NCBI GenBank assembly: GCA_022486705.1
Contig: JAKVKC010000023.1
Location: forward strand, 1 to 37,368
Reading direction: 5' to 3'
DNA from: Solobacterium sp.
GTDB lineage: Bacteria > Bacillota_I > Bacilli_A > Erysipelotrichales > Erysipelotrichaceae
Length of the DNA: 37,368 nucleotides
Shown here: piece after piece, positions 33,251-37,368 of the stretch
Layout: every line of letters begins with the position of its first letter
Numbering within the stretch: the first letter of the stretch is position 1
The notes under the pieces: model-generated
What the model saw: the letters and a program-made list of their open reading frames with translations, nothing else
What the model was told of the DNA's origin: nothing
Database searches by the model: none
Made by a program: the position numbers and the translations under genes

Positions 33251-33976
33251 ATGATGAGACAGCCACTTCATTTTCCATGCGCTCGGTACATAATACAGGA
33301 TGCGATTCAAAAAACCGGGGATCAGAATACAGGAAGATCTCATATGCCCGAGGGCATAGCGGACACAGTCCTGGGCAGACATATGATAGCCGCTCATCCT
33401 GCTGCCGCTTTTTTCATAGAAGTCAGTATCGATCGGGCCTGGGCATAGACAGTATATTTGAAGGTCAGTATGTTTCAGTTCCTCCTTCAAAGCTCTAGTA
33501 TAGCTGAGCACAAATGCTTTGGATGCATAATAGGACGCAATATACGGTCCCGGCTGGAACGCACCGGTACTGGCAACATTCATGATGATGCCTGTTCCTC
33601 GCGCTGCCATCTCTGCAGCAAAGAGCTTTGTCAGGACCGTCAGCGCAATCATATTCAGATGCATCATCGCTTCCTCTTTATCCAGAGCGATAGAAACAGC
33701 TGCGCCAGCATAGCCGCAGCCGGCATTGTTGATCAGGATATCGATCTGTTCATCCTTCAGCTGACGGTACAGTTCTTCAGCCGCACCATCCTCAGACAGA
33801 TCAATGGCATAGATATGAACCGTCACACTGTATTTTTTCTGCAGATCTTCTTTGACCTTCTGCAGACGATCCATTTGGCGGGCACAGAGGAACAGTTCAC
33901 ACTTCTGCAAAGCATATGCTTCACTGAAAGCAAGACCGATGCCTTCACTGCCGCCTGTGATCAGTACTTTTTTCAT
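33242..33976 (-). CDS. Short-chain dehydrogenase/reductase (SDR)
   Basis: The 244-residue enzyme has the classical SDR signs: cofactor loop VLITGGSEGIGLAF, the NNAGCG segment, the catalytic serine in IIMNVASTGAFQ and Y149/K153 in IASYYASKAFVLSYT. Arginine after the second strand (CARQMDRL) suggests NADP(H) preference. It resembles the DltE/YqjQ-like general reductases; substrate unknown. No SD is visible, and TACACT lies 6 bases before the ATG, directly after the terminator of the flavoprotein gene. Confidence 0.93.
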   Translation of the reverse strand: MKKVLITGGSEGIGLAFSEAYALQKCELFLCARQMDRLQKVKEDLQKKYSVTVHIYAIDLSEDGAAEELYRQLKDEQIDILINNAGCGYAGAAVSIALDKEEAMMHLNMIALTVLTKLFAAEMAARGTGIIMNVASTGAFQPGPYIASYYASKAFVLSYTRALKEELKHTDLQIYCLCPGPIDTDFYEKSGSRMSGYHMSAQDCVRYALGHMRSSCILIPGFLNRILYYVPSAWKMKWLSHHKK

Positions 33977-33982
33977 ATCTAC

Positions 33983-33988
33983 AGTGTA
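33983..33988 (-). promoter_or_regulatory. -10-like element six bases before the SDR ATG
   Basis: TACACT on the minus strand is followed by GTAGAT and ATG. The T-run of the upstream terminator lies just before it and there is no good -35. Same spacing as at the response regulator, CcdA-fusion and D,D-carboxypeptidase genes. Confidence 0.4.
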
Positions 33989-33990
33989 TC

Positions 33991-34013
33991 AAAAAAGACC
34001 ACCCAAGGTGATC
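33991..34013 (-). terminator. Terminator of the flavoprotein gene
   Basis: On the minus strand GATCACC-TTG-GGTGGTC is a 7-bp stem (one wobble) followed by TTTTTTGAT, beginning right after the stop codon. Confidence 0.8.
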
Positions 34014-35933
34014 TTAATTTGTCGTTTCTTCCGCTGGTGTTTCAGAAGCTGCCGGTGCTTCTTCAGCTGTTTCTGCACTGGCACTTTCCGATGCACTTGG
34101 CGAAGGTGTTGCTTTCAAGGCATCATATTTGGCAATGATATTCTCTGCCGCAAGGTATCCGGATACTGCCGCCCAGGCAGACCCGGCACCCTGCTTCATG
34201 GCATTGCCGAAGACATTTCCGCTGGCATTGCCGATGGCATAGATATTCTCCGCTGCCGTTCCGTCTGTTTTCAGGACATTCAGCGATGTATTGCATGCAA
34301 TGCCGCCCAATGTCTGATAGACATACTGCGTGATCGGGATCAGATACACCGTCTTAGAAGCATCAATCTCGCTTCCGAACGTTGCCTCTGCCCGTCCGTA
34401 TTTCAGATCCTTTTTCTCTTTGACAGACGTATTGTAAGCATCCAATGCCTCAGTAACTGCTGTCAGATCAAGGCCATACTTCTCACATGCCGCCTGCAGA
34501 TTGTCAGATTTATAGATCGTATCCATATTGCTTTCCGTACTTGTATCCAGAACGATCTTCCGCTGTTCCTCACTCATATTGACCAGCAATCCTGCTTTAA
34601 ACGATCGATAGGCATCATAATTCAGCACCATATAAGATCCCGTCTGTGTCGCTATCGCTGATGACAGGACATTCTTCGCTGCATCTTCGTTGACGAACCT
34701 CTGCCCATTCTGATTCATAATGAAGGCTCCGGATTTTAAGCATCGCTGAATTGCATTGTATGTATCGACTGCATTGGTATCATTCAATTTGAATCCGGTA
34801 GAGAAAGAAGCTGTTCCTGCCTGCTTTAAGATCGAGAAGCTGTTCTCGGCGCTCTTGCCGAGAGTGATCATATCGCCCGAAGCACCAAGAGGTCCATAGT
34901 AGAGAGAAGTATTGTCATTCAGCATCGATTGGTTCGTCCCGTAGCTTCCGCTGGCCAGGACAACATAATCTGCTTTGACTTTCACTACTGTTCCATCCAC
35001 GGCTTTGGCCGTAACGCCATTCGCTGTGCCGTCTTCATCATAATCAATGCCGATCACTGCCGCATTCGGTACGATCTTCGCACCGGATACATTGACTTCT
35101 TTTGTCAGAAGCTCATAGAGTTCAGAATCTGCTGTGCTGTAATAGCGTACGGCATTGCTCGCATAGCCGCCGATGCTGTATTTATCTTCAAAAGCCATGC
35201 CCAGATCTTTGATCTGCCAATCGGTAACTGTGCCGATATTTTCCGTCATCAGATCCAAAAGTTCTTTGTTTCCTTCACTGTTGCCATACGTATAAATATC
35301 ATTGGCAATCGCCTCTGCAGTTTCATCGGAAACGTTGTCCTTATGAAGCGTGCTGCTGCCGGAAGTGATCTGCATCGAGTTGAACATATAATTCAGAGAA
35401 CCGCCGACTTTCGGCTGTTTCTCAACGATCAATGTCTGAATGCCCTTTTGGCGCAGGCGCAGAGCTGTAAGAATGCCCGAATATCCCCCGCCGACTACAA
35501 CTGCCTGAGTAGAATAGTTCACGACCTTATCCGTATGCTTGCCTGTGCAGTCCTTCTGCCATTGCTCAATATTTCCGCCGGCCGGTGTGACTGTACTTGC
35601 GACAGCTTCGCAGATTGCTTTGCTGGTAGCTGTTGCGCCTGTCGAAACATCCACATTCGTTGACTGATTTTCCAAAATATAAGAAGGAATATTCTTCATG
35701 GCAGAATATGCAACAACACCAGGTTCACTGTTCTTCGTGACCTTGATATCTGTCATCTTGTTATCTTTGTATACAACAGAAACTTCAATTTCACCATTAT
35801 AGCCGTTTGCTGTACCCGTATAGGTACCATCTTTTACAAACTTGATGCTTTCCGGTGAAACACAGGCCGCACTGCTGCAGACCATTGCAGTGCACATTGC
35901 CGCTGCTGCTATCTTTTTCCATATATTTTTCAT
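34014..35933 (-). CDS. Exported FMN/FAD flavoprotein reductase (FrdA/UrdA-like lipoprotein)
   Basis: The 639-residue precursor has a lipoprotein signal with cysteine at residue 24 (SSAAC). Residues about 35-110 are an FMN-binding domain with flavinylation motif DVSTGATATS, where T101 would receive covalent FMN from ApbE. From about 143 comes a FAD-binding reductase domain: AVVVGGGYSGILTALRLRQK and IVEKQPKVGGSLNYM. The C-terminal flavin segment reads IYAIGNASGNVFGNAMKQ; the RxGGNxxxxxxxxGR block of true fumarate reductases is not seen, so the acceptor is probably another enoate. A Ser/Ala/Glu/Pro-rich tail ends it. Such proteins serve extracellular anaerobic respiration, fed by membrane electron carriers not seen here. 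Confidence 0.88.
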   Translation of the reverse strand: MKNIWKKIAAAAMCTAMVCSSAACVSPESIKFVKDGTYTGTANGYNGEIEVSVVYKDNKMTDIKVTKNSEPGVVAYSAMKNIPSYILENQSTNVDVSTGATATSKAICEAVASTVTPAGGNIEQWQKDCTGKHTDKVVNYSTQAVVVGGGYSGILTALRLRQKGIQTLIVEKQPKVGGSLNYMFNSMQITSGSSTLHKDNVSDETAEAIANDIYTYGNSEGNKELLDLMTENIGTVTDWQIKDLGMAFEDKYSIGGYASNAVRYYSTADSELYELLTKEVNVSGAKIVPNAAVIGIDYDEDGTANGVTAKAVDGTVVKVKADYVVLASGSYGTNQSMLNDNTSLYYGPLGASGDMITLGKSAENSFSILKQAGTASFSTGFKLNDTNAVDTYNAIQRCLKSGAFIMNQNGQRFVNEDAAKNVLSSAIATQTGSYMVLNYDAYRSFKAGLLVNMSEEQRKIVLDTSTESNMDTIYKSDNLQAACEKYGLDLTAVTEALDAYNTSVKEKKDLKYGRAEATFGSEIDASKTVYLIPITQYVYQTLGGIACNTSLNVLKTDGTAAENIYAIGNASGNVFGNAMKQGAGSAWAAVSGYLAAENIIAKYDALKATPSPSASESASAETAEEAPAASETPAEETTN

Positions 35934-35941
35934 ACCGTATC

Positions 35942-35950
35942 AGTATACCA
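35942..35950 (-). promoter_or_regulatory. Extended -10 eight bases before the flavoprotein ATG
   Basis: TGGTATACT on the minus strand is an extended -10, and only GATACGGT separates it from the ATG at 35933. There is no SD, although the start is fixed by the signal peptide. A leaderless mRNA is likely. Confidence 0.55.
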
Positions 35951-36070
35951 TCTTACACATTTCTTCGCTTTCTCATTTTAAAAAGTTCAGATTATGTTAT
36001 TTATCCCACATTTCTTCATAGAAAGTTCACGCTCTTACCCCATTCCTTTTACTTTGGACCAGTATCTTAT

Positions 36071-36187
36071 TGGTATACAGAAAGGAGAAACATCCCGTCA
36101 TTCACAAAATGACATGGTTCAACTAACAAAATAAATTCTTTCCCCCCAAAGAACAGAGACCGAGTGCACACAGTGTACTCGGTTTCT
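36071..36187 (+). promoter_or_regulatory. Promoter, hairpins and terminator-like stem before the LD-carboxypeptidase
   Basis: An extended -10, TGGTATACA (36071-36079), is followed by AAAGGAG, a small hairpin GTCATT-CACAA-AATGAC and a five-codon frame (MTWFN). At 36159-36183 ACCGAGTGCAC pairs with GTGTACTCGGT over ACA (11 bp, one wobble), followed by TTCTTG. This looks like a short transcript of about 100 bases, or a leader whose last stem limits read-through into the gene at 36216. The 280-base gap has no larger gene. Confidence 0.45.
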
Positions 36188-36189
36188 TG

Positions 36190-36195
36190 TATAAT
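36190..36195 (+). promoter_or_regulatory. -10 of the LD-carboxypeptidase gene
   Basis: TATAAT directly follows the hairpin and lies 20 bases before the ATG, leaving room for the GAGG ribosome site at 36204-36207. No convincing -35 is seen, as its place is inside the hairpin. Confidence 0.5.
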
Positions 36196-36215
36196 AGCTG
36201 CAGCGAGGTAAAAAA

Positions 36216-37196
36216 ATGATCTATCCAGAATTCATACACAAGCATGAGACCATCGGCATTGCCGCACCCAGTGCAGGCACCGGGAATGATCTTGATAAAT
36301 TCCAGGCATCGGTAGATGTCCTGAAAGCACAGGGATATGAGGTAGCTGAGACCAGGTCTGTACGCAGCGCAGATGCCCGCAGTGCAGATGCAGAAGAACG
36401 CGGAAAGGAACTGAATTCCTTATTCCTTGATCCAGATATCAAAATGGTGATGTGTGCCAAAGGCGGGGACTTTCTGGATGAATGTCTTCCTTATATAGAT
36501 TTTAAAGCAATGAAAAAACATCCAAAATGGCTGATGGGCGCATCTGATCCGACCAGCATTCTTTTCCCATATACCGTGAAATATGATGTTGCATCGATCT
36601 ACGGAATGAATGGCGGCAGCTATGGTGAAAAACTAGCGCATGATTTTGCAAAAGCAAATCTTGAGCTGATCGCAGGAAAGCAGATCGTGCAGAGAAGCTA
36701 TCCTGCCTATATGTCCATGCCTCCGTGGGAAGATGGAGCCTGCTACGATACACCGTCTCATTGGCTTTCTTCAGAGAGCTCCGTCAATGTCACAGGAAGA
36801 TGCATCGGCGGATGCGTTGATTGTCTGAAAGATCTGATCGGCACAGAATACGACACTGCCAAGAAATTCATTCACACATACAGCAAAGACGGCTTCATTT
36901 GGTATTTTGACAACTTTTCTTTATCCGCTGAGAATCTCTATCGCACACTTCTGCAGTTCTCCTATGCCGGATGGTTTGAGAATACAAAGGCTGTCATCAT
37001 CGGCAGGACGCTGTTTCCTTCTTCTGAGACCGGCATGACTTATGAAGATGCCATGCAGAAAGCTCTGCCGCATATGCCTGTACTGTATCAAGCAGATATC
37101 GGCCATACCTATCCTCATATGACCATGATCAACGGTGCGATCCTGCATCTGATCTATCAGGCACAGCAGGCTTCTCTGTCATTTGAGCTGAAATAA
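36216..37196 (+). CDS. LD-carboxypeptidase / MccF-like peptidase (S66)
   Basis: The 326-residue protein has the S66 fold: IGIAAPSAG at the start, MVMCAKGGDFLDECLPYIDF, nucleophile S110 in LMGASDPTSILF, RCIGGCVDCLKDLIGTEYD with the glutamate/acid region, and the terminal histidine in DIGHTYPHMTMINGA. S66 enzymes remove the C-terminal D-alanine from murein tetrapeptides during wall recycling, or detoxify microcin C-type compounds (MccF). No signal peptide, so it is cytoplasmic. A duplicated SADARSADAE lies in a surface stretch. GAGG is the ribosome site. Confidence 0.9.
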   Translation: MIYPEFIHKHETIGIAAPSAGTGNDLDKFQASVDVLKAQGYEVAETRSVRSADARSADAEERGKELNSLFLDPDIKMVMCAKGGDFLDECLPYIDFKAMKKHPKWLMGASDPTSILFPYTVKYDVASIYGMNGGSYGEKLAHDFAKANLELIAGKQIVQRSYPAYMSMPPWEDGACYDTPSHWLSSESSVNVTGRCIGGCVDCLKDLIGTEYDTAKKFIHTYSKDGFIWYFDNFSLSAENLYRTLLQFSYAGWFENTKAVIIGRTLFPSSETGMTYEDAMQKALPHMPVLYQADIGHTYPHMTMINGAILHLIYQAQQASLSFELK

Positions 37197-37222
37197 AAAT
37201 GCGGATCCTATGATCTGCATTT
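37197..37222 (+). terminator. Hairpin after the LD-carboxypeptidase gene
   Basis: AAATGCGGATC pairs with GATCTGCATTT over CTAT (11 bp, one wobble), immediately after the stop codon. Only TTTC follows, so termination may be weak. Confidence 0.55.
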
Positions 37223-37242
37223 CAGCTTGTTGACAAAGTCAC

Positions 37243-37271
37243 TTGTGAAAATAAGCGGCTTTTTATATAAT
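37243..37271 (+). promoter_or_regulatory. Promoter of the candidate short RNA
   Basis: TTGTGA (37243-37248) and a perfect TATAAT (37266-37271) are 17 bases apart. The predicted start falls on or next to 37278. Confidence 0.65.
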
Positions 37272-37277
37272 AAATAT

Positions 37278-37329
37278 GCAAGAGAGCTCCTATTATTCCC
37301 AAAATTTTATGATCTCTCTTGCCTTTTTT
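37278..37329 (+). ncRNA. Candidate short RNA made of one long hairpin and a T-run
   Basis: GCAAGAGAG (37278-37286) pairs perfectly with CTCTCTTGC (37314-37322) around a 27-base A/T-rich loop; TTTTTT follows at 37324-37329. The 5' arm begins where the upstream promoter should start transcription, so the whole transcript would be about 52 bases. It contains no frame with a ribosome site. It could be a small regulatory RNA, or the leader/attenuator of a gene beyond the window. Confidence 0.5.
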
Positions 37330-37351
37330 ACGTGCATAATACATGCATGCA

Positions 37352-37368
37352 TGGTATAATATAGATGG
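37352..37368 (+). promoter_or_regulatory. Extended -10 at the window edge
   Basis: TGGTATAAT (37352-37360) is followed by ATAG and an ATG at 37365. It may start the next gene, possibly leaderless, but the coding part lies outside. Confidence 0.4.

Noticed and set aside
34929-35663. Plus-strand open frame of 244 codons opposite the flavoprotein
   Set aside because: It mirrors a well-supported gene, with no SD and no recognisable domain.
36356-36392. Tandem repeat in the LD-carboxypeptidase (GCAGATGC units)
   Set aside because: It is a short in-frame duplication coding SADARSADAE; it does not break the gene and is not a CRISPR or regulatory repeat.
37230-37235. Perfect TTGACA that could be a -35
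   Set aside because: No -10-like hexamer lies 15-19 bases downstream; the TATAAT at 37266 is 30 bases away and pairs better with TTGTGA at 37243.
1-37368. CRISPR arrays, tRNA or rRNA genes, prophage genes
   Set aside because: I saw no regularly spaced repeats, no cloverleaf-like sequences and no phage structural or integrase genes on either strand.

Overview
The window reads as chromosome of a low-GC Gram-positive bacterium (Bacillota). The signs are Shine-Dalgarno (SD) sites of the AGGAGG type, a methionine T-box, a GHKL/LytTR two-component pair, LacI-type sugar control with cre-like sites, and lipoprotein-anchored ABC binding proteins. Gene content and style suggest an Erysipelotrichia-like gut or oral anaerobe; that placement is my inference. 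Most of the window is intact housekeeping and carbohydrate metabolism; decay and mobility are concentrated in the first 4.6 kb.

Layout. 1-800: one end of an IS200/IS605-type element on the minus strand (start of tnpB, a frameshifted tnpA, an end hairpin) beside the cut-off N-terminus of a probable TOTE-type protein. 840-4594: an AAA/DUF4143 ATPase, a RibD-C reductase, a decayed Asp/Glu racemase, an XRE regulator with two membrane segments, and about 700 gene-poor bases. 4595-9997 (minus): LytTR response regulator, GHKL kinase and two half-size ABC exporters; the regulator has an in-frame stop 24 codons before its probable ancestral end. 10081-13948 (minus): small alpha/beta hydrolase, guaA, pyrG with a structured leader. 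14159-17075 (minus): metQ-metN-metI behind a methionine T-box. 17129-19302 (minus): a CcdA-thioredoxin fusion and uppP. 19335-26924 (minus): a maltodextrin operon, malE-malF-malG-HAD-GH13-malQ, with a perfect 24-bp operator just after its promoter. 26993-31324: a small membrane protein, the LacI regulator (minus), glgP and a cyclophilin. 31440-37196: HU, a D,D-carboxypeptidase, an SDR, a large FMN/FAD lipoprotein and an S66 LD-carboxypeptidase. The last 170 bases hold a candidate short RNA.

How it works together. The 19-31 kb block is a maltodextrin/glycogen regulon: uptake by MalEFG (the ATPase must come from elsewhere), trimming by the GH13 enzyme, disproportionation by MalQ, phosphorolysis by GlgP, all probably under the LacI regulator and CcpA. 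MetQNI is induced by uncharged tRNA-Met. UppP, the D,D-carboxypeptidase and the LD-carboxypeptidase act on the cell wall.

The most interesting signals are: (i) at least five genes whose -10 element lies only 6-8 bases before the ATG with no SD, suggesting leaderless mRNAs; (ii) the truncated response regulator; (iii) the nested mobile-element and TOTE remnants; (iv) short promoter-to-terminator units near 36.1 and 37.3 kb. I found no CRISPR array, tRNA or rRNA, and no clearly new multi-gene defence system.
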